NCBI GenBank assembly: GCA_036381835.1
Contig: DASVCA010000094.1
Location: 1 to 30,730, forward strand
Length of the DNA stretch: 30,730 nucleotides
Source of the DNA: DASULK01 sp036381835
GTDB lineage: Bacteria; Actinomycetota; Actinomycetes; Mycobacteriales; Micromonosporaceae
Reading direction: 5' to 3'
Shown piece after piece: positions 7,747 through 16,276 of this stretch. Each line of letters starts with the position of its first letter. Positions within the stretch are counted from its first letter, which is position 1. The notes under the pieces are model-generated. The model saw only the letters and a program-made list of their open reading frames with translations. It was not told the origin of the DNA and did no database searches. The translations under genes were made by a program, and so were the position numbers.

Positions 7747-9037
7747 GGCGCTGCACGGTCTGACCACACGGGGGCGCTGTTTCCTCGCGGCGGGCGGCGC
7801 CGCGACGCTGTCGGCGCTGCTGCTCGGTGAGAAGGACCTGCTCAGGGTGGCGCTTTTGCTCGTCGTCCTGCCGCTGCTCGCCGCCGCGTACGTCGCGCGC
7901 AGCCGCTACAAGCTGGCCTGCAGCCGATCGCTGCAGCCGCACCGGATCGCCGCCGGCGGCAGCACCCGGATCGTGCTGCGCCTGCAGAACCTGTCCCGGC
8001 TGCCGACCGGAACGCTCCTGCTCGAGGATCGGTTGCCGTACGCGCTCGGCACTCGCCCCCGGGTGGTGTTGGAACGGCTCGGCGGGCAGCGGGCCAGTTC
8101 GGTCGCCTACACGGTCCGGGTGGACACGCGGGGTCGTTACGAGGTGGGGCCGTTGGTGATCCGGATGACCGATCCGTTCGGTCTGTGCGAACTCGTCCGG
8201 TCCTTCCCCGCGACCGAGCGGCTGACCGTCATTCCACAGATCACCGCGCTGCCGGCGGTCCGGACGACCGGCGAGTACACCGGGACCGGGGAGAGCCGCG
8301 CCCGGTCGGTGGCGGTGCACGGCGACGACGACGCGGCGACCCGCGAGTACCGGCGCGGGGACGATCTACGCCGGGTCCACTGGAAATCGACCGCGCGGAC
8401 CGGGCAGCTGATGGTACGCCGCGAGGAGCAGCCGTGGGAGAGTCGGGCGACGGTCGTGCTGGACACCCGGGCGGCTGCGCATCACGGCGAGGGCCCGACG
8501 GCCAGCTTCGAGTGGGCGGTCACGGCGACCGCCAGCATCTGTGCCCACCTGCGGCGCCTCGGATATCGGCTGCGCCTGGTGACCGGCTCCGGGGTCGATG
8601 TGGACGCCGTGGACGCCGCCGGCGAGGGGATCCTGCTGGACCATCTCGCGGACGTGCGCACGGAGCAGCGCAGCGACCTGGCGCAACTGGTGGAGGTGGT
8701 CCGTCGACGGTCGGACGGCGGCCTGGTCATCGCCCTGCTCGGTGCGCTCGCCCCCGGGGAGACCGAGTTGCTGGCCGGGCTGCGCGGCAAGAACGCCACC
8801 TGCGTCGGTTTCCTCATCGACACCTCGTCCTGGCTGGCCCTGCCCGCGCCGATGCGGGCGCGGGCCGACGCCGCGCAGGAGGAAGCGACGCTCGGCCTGA
8901 TGTCCGCCGGCTGGCGGGTGCTGGGAGTCAGCCACGGCGACCACCTGGCCGCGCTGTGGCCCCGGATCGGCCGCGGCCCGCAGGCGTGGGCGTGGCGAGC
9001 GGCATCGGCGGAGACCGTGGCGGGGAGTCTGCGATGA
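7739..9037 (+). CDS. DUF58 domain membrane-anchored protein
   Basis: A 432-residue protein. ATG 7739 lies within the end of moxR and follows GGAGA. Two closely spaced hydrophobic segments at about residues 14-30 and 36-52 anchor it. The DUF58 signature is clear: MTDPFGLCE, then REYRRGDDLRRVHWKSTARTG. The C-terminal half probably forms a vWA-like domain. The family is regularly encoded beside MoxR ATPases and TgpA-type transglutaminases, as here, and is thought to be the MoxR partner. The process served is not established, though envelope assembly is plausible. The next gene starts 43 nt downstream behind its own ribosome site. Confidence 0.9.
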
Positions 9038-9080
9038 CGTCGAGACGAGCGACGAACCGGATCAGCGGCGAGGAGAGGTC

Positions 9081-11507
9081 ATGAACGTTCGGCTGCGGAT
9101 CGGACTGGTCGCCGGTGCCGCCACCCTGCTCTCCGCCGCTCCCCTGTCCGCGATCTTCGATCGGCTGACCTGGTTCGTCCAGGCCCTCATCGTGGTCGCG
9201 TTGATCGCGGCTGTGGGGGCGACGGCCCGGGTATTGCAGGCACCGGTGTGGGCCCAGGCCCTCGGCATGTTCGGCACCCTCGTGGTCACGCTCGCCTGGC
9301 TGTTCCCCAGCGGGCAGGAACTGTTCGGCATCGTGCCGACAACCGGTACCTTCGCCCGCTTCGGCGAACTGCTGGGCACCTCGGTGGACGATATCCGCCG
9401 CCACGTCATCCCCGTTCCGGACACCGACGCGCTGCTGTTCATCGCCGTTGCCGGGATCGGCCTGGTGGCGATCGTCGTGGATCTGGTCGTGGTGGAACTA
9501 CGGCGGCCTGCCCTGGCCGGGCTGCCGATGCTCGCGATCTACTCGGTGCCGGTCGCGGTCTCCACCGAGAGCGTTCCGCCGGTGCCGTTCGTCGTCGCCG
9601 CCGCCGGCTTCCTCTGGCTGCTCATGTCGGACAACGTGGACCGGGTTCGGCATTTCGGCCGCCGGTTCACCGGCGATGGACGCAACGTCGACGTCTGGGC
9701 TCCCTCGCCGCTGGCTGCGGCGGGTCGCCGGCTGGCCGTCGTCGGCATCGCGCTCGCCGTGCTGGCCCCGGTCGCCGTGCCGGGGATGACCGGCGGCCTG
9801 CTCAACAACGTCGGCGGGACCGGCGGACAGGGCGACGGGAACGGCCTCGGCTCCGGACGGGTCGACCTGTTCGCCGCCCTGAGCGGACAGCTTCGGCAGA
9901 AGGAGTCGCGCGAGCTGGTCAAGGTGACGACAACCGAGCCGAATCCGTTCTACCTGCGGTTCGGCGTCGCCGATCGAGTCGGCAGCGATGGGTTCAGCGC
10001 CCGTAACCCAGGTGGGATTCCGGTCGTCCGCCCGCTACCCGATCCGCGGTCCAGCGCCGCCCCCGGCGTGACCTACCGACAGTATCGGGCGAGTGTGGAG
10101 ATAACCTCCAATTTCAATATGCCGCTGCTGCCCATCTACTCCGACCCGGTCGTGATCCGCGGACTGGACAGCAGTTGGCTGTACGAGCCCGACCTGCAGC
10201 TCGTCTCCTCTCGCCGCGGCCAGTCGAAGGACAAGCGGTACTCATTCGAGTACATCCGCGCCCACTACACCCCGGAGGTTCTCGACGCCGCCCCGCCATT
10301 GCCTCGCGCGCACTCGTTGCACGACCTCATCGCGGTGCCACGGGTGCCGGAGGTCGAGGCGCTGGTGGCCGAACTGACCGAGGGCGCGAAGACCGACTAC
10401 CGCAAGGTCCGCTCCATCTACGACTTCTTCTCCCGCAAGAACGGCTTCCGCTACCGGTTGAGCACCGTGGGCGGCACCAGCGGCGAGGACATCGTCGACT
10501 TCCTCACCCACCGGGAAGGCTTCTGTCAGCAGTACGCCGCGGCGATGGCGTGGTTGGTCCGAGCGGCCGGCATCCCGGCCCGGGTGGCCTTCGGCTTCAC
10601 CAACGGCACCCGCCGAGAGCGGAACGCCTACGTCCTGACCAACTTCAACCTGCACGCCTGGACCGAGGTCTACTTCCACGGGATCGGCTGGGTACCGTTC
10701 GACCCGACGCCGGCGGCGAACGTACCGGGTTCGACCCGGACGGAGTGGGCACCGGATCCGGACGCGCCGCCGGAGGTGGATCCTACGGCCGGCCCGTCGG
10801 CCGCCCCGGGCGCGACTCCCGACGGCGCTCGAGACGCACGTGACCGGGCCGGCGACGACTTCGGGCCCGACACGTCGGCCGGCGGCGGTTCGGCCGCTTC
10901 GAGCGCTCCCGCCTGGCTGTGGTGGACGGCGGCGGGGCTGCTGGCACTGCTCCTGCTGCTCGCCATGCCCGCACTGACCCGGATCGCGCTGCGACGACGT
11001 CGCCACCCTCGGTCCAGGACTCGGGCGGTCGGCGACACCACCTCGGAGGTGGTCACGGTGCTGCCATCCGCAGCGGCCGCACGCGCCCAGGCCCACGCCG
11101 CGTGGGACGAACTGACCGACACCATGATCGATCACGGGATCGGGGCGAACCCCAGCGAGACACCGCGCGCCCTGATCCATCGGATGATCGCCGCCGAGAC
11201 GATCACCGGGCCCGCCGTGGACGCGGTCCGACTACTCGGCACCGCCGAGGAGCGTGCCCGCTACGCCCGCGGCCCGATGCCGGCCGACCGTCTGGGCGAA
11301 GCGCTGGTGACGGCGCGGCAGGCGATCGCCGCCGGCACCGACCGGCGGACACGGGTGATGGCGGCCCTGCTGCCCCCCTCGGTCCTACTGCGCTGGCGGA
11401 GCCGGGTCATGGACACGGTGACCGCAGCGGTGGCCCTCACCGGCCGGATCCGCGAGGTCCTGGCCCGGTTGAGCCCACGCCGGCTGCTCGCCCGCCACCC
11501 CGGATGA
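9081..11507 (+). CDS. TgpA-like transmembrane transglutaminase (DUF3488/transglutaminase core/DUF4129)
   Basis: An 808-residue protein whose ATG follows GAGGAGAGG. The N-terminal 240 residues contain several membrane helices (DUF3488). An extracytoplasmic transglutaminase-like domain follows. Its catalytic triad is visible as Cys482 in GFCQQYAAAMAW, His525 in NLHAWTEVYF and Asp541 in WVPFDPTP. A Pro/Ala/Asp-rich linker (about 555-605) leads to another membrane helix (about 606-632, APAWLWWTAAGLLALLLLLA). The cytoplasmic tail resembles DUF4129 (AWDELTDTMIDHG and EERARYARG). TgpA of Pseudomonas is essential and acts on the envelope; the substrate here is unknown. It is the last gene of the MoxR-DUF58-transglutaminase operon and converges with the DUF3040 gene 19 nt away. 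Confidence 0.92.
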   Translation: MNVRLRIGLVAGAATLLSAAPLSAIFDRLTWFVQALIVVALIAAVGATARVLQAPVWAQALGMFGTLVVTLAWLFPSGQELFGIVPTTGTFARFGELLGTSVDDIRRHVIPVPDTDALLFIAVAGIGLVAIVVDLVVVELRRPALAGLPMLAIYSVPVAVSTESVPPVPFVVAAAGFLWLLMSDNVDRVRHFGRRFTGDGRNVDVWAPSPLAAAGRRLAVVGIALAVLAPVAVPGMTGGLLNNVGGTGGQGDGNGLGSGRVDLFAALSGQLRQKESRELVKVTTTEPNPFYLRFGVADRVGSDGFSARNPGGIPVVRPLPDPRSSAAPGVTYRQYRASVEITSNFNMPLLPIYSDPVVIRGLDSSWLYEPDLQLVSSRRGQSKDKRYSFEYIRAHYTPEVLDAAPPLPRAHSLHDLIAVPRVPEVEALVAELTEGAKTDYRKVRSIYDFFSRKNGFRYRLSTVGGTSGEDIVDFLTHREGFCQQYAAAMAWLVRAAGIPARVAFGFTNGTRRERNAYVLTNFNLHAWTEVYFHGIGWVPFDPTPAANVPGSTRTEWAPDPDAPPEVDPTAGPSAAPGATPDGARDARDRAGDDFGPDTSAGGGSAASSAPAWLWWTAAGLLALLLLLAMPALTRIALRRRRHPRSRTRAVGDTTSEVVTVLPSAAAARAQAHAAWDELTDTMIDHGIGANPSETPRALIHRMIAAETITGPAVDAVRLLGTAEERARYARGPMPADRLGEALVTARQAIAAGTDRRTRVMAALLPPSVLLRWRSRVMDTVTAAVALTGRIREVLARLSPRRLLARHPG

Positions 11508-11526
11508 CGATCGGTACGGGTATCCG

Positions 11527-11907
11527 TCAGCGGTGACCCTCGGGACGCTGCCGCCAACGCTCCTCGAGGCGGTCGATCAGCGACATCCGGCGTTTCCGGG
11601 TGCGTCGGCCGCCACCGTCCACGACGCGAAGATCGGGTGTCTGCGCTCGGTGTTGGGATCGCATGGCGAATGCGGCTGCCCCGAGCATGACGACGAAGCC
11701 CGCCACCCCGAGCGCCGGGATCTTGCTCACCGTTCCGTAGACGAGCAAGCCGAGACCGACGATGGTCAGGCCGGCAGCGACGAACAGGCGACGCCGCGCG
11801 CGGAAACGCGGGTCGCTGGCACGCACAGCCGAAGCGAACTTCGGGTCCTCCGCAAGCGACCGCTCGATCTCCTCGAACAGCCGCTGCTCGTGCTCCGAGA
11901 GCGGCAC
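11527..11907 (-). CDS. DUF3040 family small membrane protein
   Basis: A 126-residue protein with the DUF3040 opening MPLSEHEQRLFEEIERSLAEDPKFA, two membrane helices (about residues 42-59 and 64-83) and a basic C-terminal tail. The GTG start is supported by GGGAGGG 5 nt upstream. The family is largely confined to actinobacteria and has no established function. Here it lies downstream of dinB, but 142 nt separate the two and it seems to have its own promoter (TAGACT at 11981-11986). Confidence 0.85.
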   Translation of the reverse strand: MPLSEHEQRLFEEIERSLAEDPKFASAVRASDPRFRARRRLFVAAGLTIVGLGLLVYGTVSKIPALGVAGFVVMLGAAAFAMRSQHRAQTPDLRVVDGGGRRTRKRRMSLIDRLEERWRQRPEGHR

Positions 11908-11980
11908 GGCAACCCTCCCCGGTCACGCAGGTCGGCCCACCGAATCGACAGACCGTGACAGCCCGACGGCTGCTCACTCA

Positions 11981-11986
11981 AGTCTA
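11981..11986 (-). promoter_or_regulatory. -10 element TAGACT of the DUF3040 gene
   Basis: On the minus strand TAGACT matches TANNNT, with predicted start near 11974 and a 5' leader of about 66 nt that ends in a good ribosome site. No convincing -35 is visible. Confidence 0.4.
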
Positions 11987-12048
11987 CGAGGGTGCGGGGC
12001 GGTCGGAAAGCAGGACGCCGGCCGCCGACCCGAATTTTGCCGCGGTCG

Positions 12049-13299
12049 CTAGCCGCGTTGCCGGCGATCCGGCGGGCCGGTGTCGTCGAGCAGGCTGGCC
12101 GGCCGGATCACGTGAGCGCCGAACCGGGCCACGGTGGCGTCCACCGCCAGCTCGGCTTCCCGCCAGCCGCGCTCGGGCGTATCGAGGGCGAGCTGGCGAG
12201 GCGCGGCGGCCGCGGTGAGGCCCTCGACCCGCACGCCGACCAGACGAATACGGTCGCATACCGACAATGCCGTGAACAACGCCCAGGCTACCGCGAAAAC
12301 CTCGCGGGCGACATCGGTCGGGACCGAGAGCGTACGGGATCGGGTGACCGTGCGGAAATCGCCTGATCTGACCTTGATGACGACGGTACGTCCCGCCTGC
12401 CCCGCCTGCCGCAGCCGGGCCCCGACCCTGCTCGCGAGCGCGAGCAACGCGCGGCGGACGACCTGCGGGTCGGTGACATCGACGTCGAAGGTGACCTCGG
12501 CGCCGATGGACTTCTCCACCTGATCCGGTGTCACCCGGCGCGGGTCGCGACCCCAGGCCAGTTCGTTCAGCTGCCGAGCCGCCGTCTCACCGAGTGCCCC
12601 ACGCAGCATCCCGAGCGGTGCGCGGGCGAGGTCGCCGATGGTGGTCAGGCCGAGACGGCGCAACGCTTCGGCCGTCCGTTCCCCGACTCCCCACAGCGCC
12701 TGGACCGGCAGCGGATGCAGAAAGTCCAGCACCCGGTCGGCCGGCACCACGACCAAGCCGTCCGGTTTCGCCTGGCCGGATCCGAGCTTGGCGACGAACT
12801 TGCTGGGGGCCACCCCGACCGAGCAGGTCAACCCCTCCTGCTCGCGGATCCGCGCCCGGATCAGCTGGGCGATTCGAGCCGGACGGCCGAACAGGCGCCG
12901 AGCGCCGGCGACGTCGAGGAACGCCTCATCCAGGGAGAGCGGTTCGACCAGGGGGGTGATGTCGCGAAAGATCTCCATCACCGCACGGGAGGCCGTCGTG
13001 TACTGCGCGAAGTCCGGCGGCAGGAACACGGCGTCCGGGCAGAGCCGGCGGGCGTGTGCCGTGGGCATGGCACTGCGTACGCCGTACGCACGCGCCTCGT
13101 AGCTGGCGGAACTCACCACCCCGCGCGGACCGAGCCCGCCGACCACGACGGGCCGCCCCCGCAGCTCGGGACGACGGCGCACCTCGACGGAAGCGAAGAA
13201 CGCATCCATGTCGACGTGCAGGATCGAACAGTCCTCATCGTCGGCGTCCGCGCCGAAGCGGGGATCGCCGCCCCGGGGAACGGCATGGCTGCGGCCCAC
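12049..13299 (-). CDS. dinB: DNA polymerase IV (Y-family)
   Basis: A 416-residue translesion polymerase. The metal-binding residues are Asp30 in ILHVDMDAFFASVE and Asp124-Glu125 in SLDEAFLD. Palm, fingers, thumb (helix-hairpin-helix GVGERTAEALRRLGLTTIGDLA) and little-finger domains are complete. PRQLALDTP near the C-terminus may be the sliding-clamp motif. The GTG start is chosen because TAGTCT lies 6 nt upstream, making the mRNA leaderless. The N-terminus GRSHAVPRGGDPRFG is typical of actinobacterial DinB. No SOS box was seen at this promoter, so DNA-damage induction is not predicted. Confidence 0.95.
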   Translation of the reverse strand: MGRSHAVPRGGDPRFGADADDEDCSILHVDMDAFFASVEVRRRPELRGRPVVVGGLGPRGVVSSASYEARAYGVRSAMPTAHARRLCPDAVFLPPDFAQYTTASRAVMEIFRDITPLVEPLSLDEAFLDVAGARRLFGRPARIAQLIRARIREQEGLTCSVGVAPSKFVAKLGSGQAKPDGLVVVPADRVLDFLHPLPVQALWGVGERTAEALRRLGLTTIGDLARAPLGMLRGALGETAARQLNELAWGRDPRRVTPDQVEKSIGAEVTFDVDVTDPQVVRRALLALASRVGARLRQAGQAGRTVVIKVRSGDFRTVTRSRTLSVPTDVAREVFAVAWALFTALSVCDRIRLVGVRVEGLTAAAAPRQLALDTPERGWREAELAVDATVARFGAHVIRPASLLDDTGPPDRRQRG

Positions 13300-13305
13300 C
13301 CGCGC

Positions 13306-13311
13306 AGACTA
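13306..13311 (-). promoter_or_regulatory. -10 element TAGTCT of dinB (leaderless)
   Basis: On the minus strand TAGTCT is followed by 6 nt and then the dinB GTG. That spacing puts the transcription start at the start codon, and there is no ribosome-binding site. Confidence 0.55.
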
Positions 13312-13328
13312 ACCCGGGGATCCGACCG

Positions 13329-14492
13329 TCAGTCGGCTGCGGGACGGACGATCAGCAGCGGAACCACCATCTCGGCGGCGGTCCACGAGCCGTGGTAGGC
13401 GACGAGTCGGGCCTCCATCGGATGGTCGGTCCTCGTGGCGAGCAACGCGTACGAGTCGTGGCAGGCCACCACGACGTCACCGATGCGTTGCCGGTGTGCC
13501 GCCGGCACGGGGCCGAACCAGCCCGCGGTGATCGCCTCCGCCCGGGTGGCGGCCCAGGCCACCTCGCCCAGCACGGCCCGCCAGGTGGCCACGACGTCGT
13601 CCACCGCGCCCGACTCCACATGCAGGTAGCGCACCCGCGGCTCCCCGGTCACCACGCGGACCCCGGCGCGCAGCCGCGGGTCCGCATCGATATCGATACG
13701 GTGCTCGGGCGGCACGTTGAGTTGGCCGTGGTCGGCGACCACCAGTAGCGCGCCGTCCTTCGGCAGCCCGCCGATCAGCCGGTCGAGGAGCCGGTCCACC
13801 TCGGCGGCGGCGAGCCGCCAGGAAGCGGAGTCGACCCCGGCCAGGTGTCCGTGCCGGTCCAGGTCGGGATGGTAGCCGGACACCAGGGTCGGACCGGTGC
13901 CCGCCTGCAGCGCGGCGAGCATCTCCACCGCCAGCGCGTCCGCATCCCCCGCGCCCCGGTAGTCGCCGCCCCGGTTGGCCGCCAGCGTCAGCCCGCTGCC
14001 GGCGAACTCGGGGCGGCTCACCACCGTCACCGAGACCCCGGCGGCCCGTGCCCGTTCGAACTGGGTCGGCAGCGGCTGCCAGCGGTAGGGGTCCGGCGGC
14101 TGGGAGCCCGGCCAATCGATGTGGGTGAGGACGCGGTCGGTGTCCGGCATCAGCACACGGAAGCCGAGCACCCCGTGGCTGCCCGGCGGGGCACCGGTGC
14201 CCAGCGTGACCAGGCTGGTCGGGGTGGTGGAGGGAAAACCCGCGGTCAACCGACGCCCGCGGGTGGCGAGATCAGCCAATGTGGGGGCGTACGGCGCGGC
14301 GATCGGAATCTGGTACCAGCCGAGGCCGTCGATGAGCAGAACCGCGATCCGACGTGCCCCGGCGAGCTCGTCGGCCAGTCCGAGCCGATCGGACACGTCC
14401 GGCACGCCGAGCACCGCCAGCACGCTGGGCAGTACCTCGGCGAGGCTGCCGGTGCCGTAACGGGGATGGACGGTGGCGAAGGGGGCGTTCAT
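13329..14492 (-). CDS. Type I phosphodiesterase/nucleotide pyrophosphatase (alkaline phosphatase superfamily)
   Basis: A 387-residue cytoplasmic-looking protein without a signal peptide. Superfamily metal-site motifs are seen in order: Asp55 in LLIDGLGW; the nucleophile region GFPSTTPTSLVTLGTG with probable Thr90; GYHPDLDRHGH; and VVADHGQLN. The family hydrolyses phosphodiester or pyrophosphate bonds, but the substrate here is unknown. The start codon overlaps the stop of the methyltransferase gene in an ATGA arrangement, so the two are co-translated. Its stop is 30 nt from the start of dinB, which has its own promoter. Confidence 0.88.
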   Translation of the reverse strand: MNAPFATVHPRYGTGSLAEVLPSVLAVLGVPDVSDRLGLADELAGARRIAVLLIDGLGWYQIPIAAPYAPTLADLATRGRRLTAGFPSTTPTSLVTLGTGAPPGSHGVLGFRVLMPDTDRVLTHIDWPGSQPPDPYRWQPLPTQFERARAAGVSVTVVSRPEFAGSGLTLAANRGGDYRGAGDADALAVEMLAALQAGTGPTLVSGYHPDLDRHGHLAGVDSASWRLAAAEVDRLLDRLIGGLPKDGALLVVADHGQLNVPPEHRIDIDADPRLRAGVRVVTGEPRVRYLHVESGAVDDVVATWRAVLGEVAWAATRAEAITAGWFGPVPAAHRQRIGDVVVACHDSYALLATRTDHPMEARLVAYHGSWTAAEMVVPLLIVRPAAD

Positions 14493-15259
14493 TCCATCGG
14501 CCGGCGAGCGAACAGGTGCAGCTGTGCGGCGATGTCCCGGTACGGGGCGGCGGCCGCGACGGCGAGTTCCAGCTCCAACAGCGTCCGCGGATCGGCCTCG
14601 GCAACGGCAGACGGAAGCAGATCGGCGAAGACCCGTACCCCGTGGATCTGTTCGATCTGCAGCCCGGCGGCGCGCAGCAGTCCCGCGGCGGCCTGTGCGT
14701 CGTACCGCCGTCGCAGCGTGTCTCGCGGCCCGGCGCTCCCGTCGTCGCTGGCGAGCAGCGCCGCGGCGACCTCCAGCTGACCGTTCATGGCGCGGCTGAG
14801 CACGGCTGCGGCTCGGCCGGCGACCAGGATGCTCGCCGCGCCCCCGGGGCGCAGCGTCGCGGCCAGCGCCTGAACCACCCGGCCCGGGTCGTCGACGACC
14901 TCCAGTACGGCGTGGCAGAGCACCAGATCGGCGCTGGCCGGCTCGACGAGCTCCCCGAGCGCGTCCCCGTCCCCCTGCAGCCCGCGGATCCGGGACCCGA
15001 CTCCGGCGTCGGCGGCCCGCCGCGCCAGCGCGGCGAGCGCGTCCGGGCTCGCATCGATCACGGTAACCTGATGGCCGGCCTGGGCGAGCGGCACGGCGAA
15101 CCCTCCGGTGCCACCGCCGACATCGAGGACGTTGAGCGTGCGGTCCGGCTGGCGGTCGAGCTCGGCGCGGATCACCGCCCAGACCACCGCGGTTCGGGGC
15201 GTGACCGACGGCCCGGCGATCGGCAGGGCACCACCCGAGCGGCTGTGTGTCGTCTCCAC
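14489..15259 (-). CDS. Class I SAM-dependent methyltransferase
   Basis: A 256-residue protein with motif I LDVGGGTGGFAVPLA, the acidic residue after strand 2 in VTVIDASPDAL, and LVLCHAVLEVVDDPGRVV in the motif IV-post region. It resembles the UbiE/SmtA-like methyltransferases of actinobacteria, and the substrate is not predictable. The frame stays open to 15331, but I place the start at GTG 15259 because TAGGCT lies exactly 7 nt upstream, as at other leaderless genes here. The longer start would place the promoter inside the coding region. It is coupled to the phosphodiesterase gene by a 4-nt overlap. The two may act on the same metabolite (inference). Confidence 0.85.
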   Translation of the reverse strand: METTHSRSGGALPIAGPSVTPRTAVVWAVIRAELDRQPDRTLNVLDVGGGTGGFAVPLAQAGHQVTVIDASPDALAALARRAADAGVGSRIRGLQGDGDALGELVEPASADLVLCHAVLEVVDDPGRVVQALAATLRPGGAASILVAGRAAAVLSRAMNGQLEVAAALLASDDGSAGPRDTLRRRYDAQAAAGLLRAAGLQIEQIHGVRVFADLLPSAVAEADPRTLLELELAVAAAAPYRDIAAQLHLFARRPME

Positions 15260-15266
15260 CCCGATC

Positions 15267-15272
15267 AGCCTA
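15267..15272 (-). promoter_or_regulatory. -10 element TAGGCT of the methyltransferase operon (leaderless)
   Basis: On the minus strand TAGGCT is followed by 7 nt and then GTG 15259. There is no ribosome site before that GTG. The element decides the start codon of the methyltransferase. Confidence 0.55.
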
Positions 15273-15345
15273 GGGCACCGGTGATCCGGTGCGATCGCCG
15301 CGAACCGGATGTCCGCGTCCACACCGACCACCGGATCGGGCCGAC

Positions 15346-15369
15346 TCGGTGTCCGCGTCGGTGTCCGCG
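15346..15369. repeat. Tandem 12-bp repeat between divergent genes
   Basis: TCGGTGTCCGCG is repeated exactly, at 15346-15357 and 15358-15369. A related GTCCGCGT occurs at 15311-15318. The repeat sits in the roughly 200-nt space between the methyltransferase promoter and the TauE/SafE gene. It could be a paired regulator site or simple slippage. No recognised regulator motif matches it. Confidence 0.4.
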
Positions 15370-15461
15370 CGACCGGGCGCGCTCACCGAAACCCGCCCGC
15401 TGTGGTCCGTGTCTCCCCGTGTTGTCGGCGATCCGGCCGGCCTGCCAGGCTCCCAGGAGTG

Positions 15462-16181
15462 ATGACCGTGGTCGCCGCCTTCGGCGTCGTCCTGCTCGGC
15501 GCGCTCGCCCAGGCCGTGAGCGGATTCGGCTTCGCGCTGGTGGCGGTGCCGCTGCTGGCGCTGGCCACCGACGCCCGCACCGCGGTGGTGGTGGCGGGTA
15601 TGACCGGGCTCGGCCTCACCCTGACCACGGCGGTGCGAGAACGAGCCAACGTCCGGTGGCGGACCGCCGGCCTGCTGACCGGTGCCGCCGCACTCGGCAT
15701 GCCGGCCGGACTGCTCATCCTGACGCTCGCGCCGGAGCGACTGCTCACCGGTCTCATCGCGATCGTCGTGCTCGGCTGTACCGCGCTGGTCTGGGCGGAC
15801 GCCCGCCTGCGCGCCGGCCCCGCGATCGTCGGGGTGATCGGGGTGCTGAGCGGCGTGCTCACCACGTCCACCGGCACCAACGGCCCACCGCTGGTCGCGG
15901 TCTGCCATGCCCTCGGCTACGACCCCCGCACCTTCCGCGCCACCCTCGCCGCGATCTTCACCGGCACCGGCACCATCGGGCTGATCGGATTCTGGATCAG
16001 CGGCCAGCTGAGCGCGAACACCGTGCGGATCGCTGCGCTCGCGCTACCCGCCGTGGCGATCGGCTGGTGGGCGGGAAACCGGATCTTCGCCCGGATCGAC
16101 ACAGCCGCGTTCCGTCGGGTCCTGCTGTTCGGGTTGGCGGCCAGCTCGGCCGCAGCGCTGATACGGGTCTTGGCCGTCTGA
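15462..16181 (+). CDS. TauE/SafE-family sulfite/sulfonate exporter-like permease
   Basis: A 239-residue membrane protein with about seven or eight hydrophobic segments. It has the family opening GALAQAVSGFGFALVAVPLL and the internal-repeat region GVLSGVLTTSTGTNGPPLV, which is the second half-site of the TauE/SafE fold. These permeases export organosulfur or related anions; the substrate here is unknown. ATG 15462 is used, but GGAG is only 2 nt away. GTG 15468, two codons later, has a better 8-nt spacing and is equally possible. The frame stays open further upstream without coding character. It converges with dnaE2 95 nt downstream; no terminator was recognised in that gap. Confidence 0.88.
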   Translation: MTVVAAFGVVLLGALAQAVSGFGFALVAVPLLALATDARTAVVVAGMTGLGLTLTTAVRERANVRWRTAGLLTGAAALGMPAGLLILTLAPERLLTGLIAIVVLGCTALVWADARLRAGPAIVGVIGVLSGVLTTSTGTNGPPLVAVCHALGYDPRTFRATLAAIFTGTGTIGLIGFWISGQLSANTVRIAALALPAVAIGWWAGNRIFARIDTAAFRRVLLFGLAASSAAALIRVLAV

Positions 16182-16276
16182 CCGGTCGTACCGTTGCCGG
16201 TGAACCACCCGGTCGGCCGGCACGGCCCCCGTCGTCCAGCACGGCGGATGCGACGCGCACGGCGGCCGAGCGGTCG

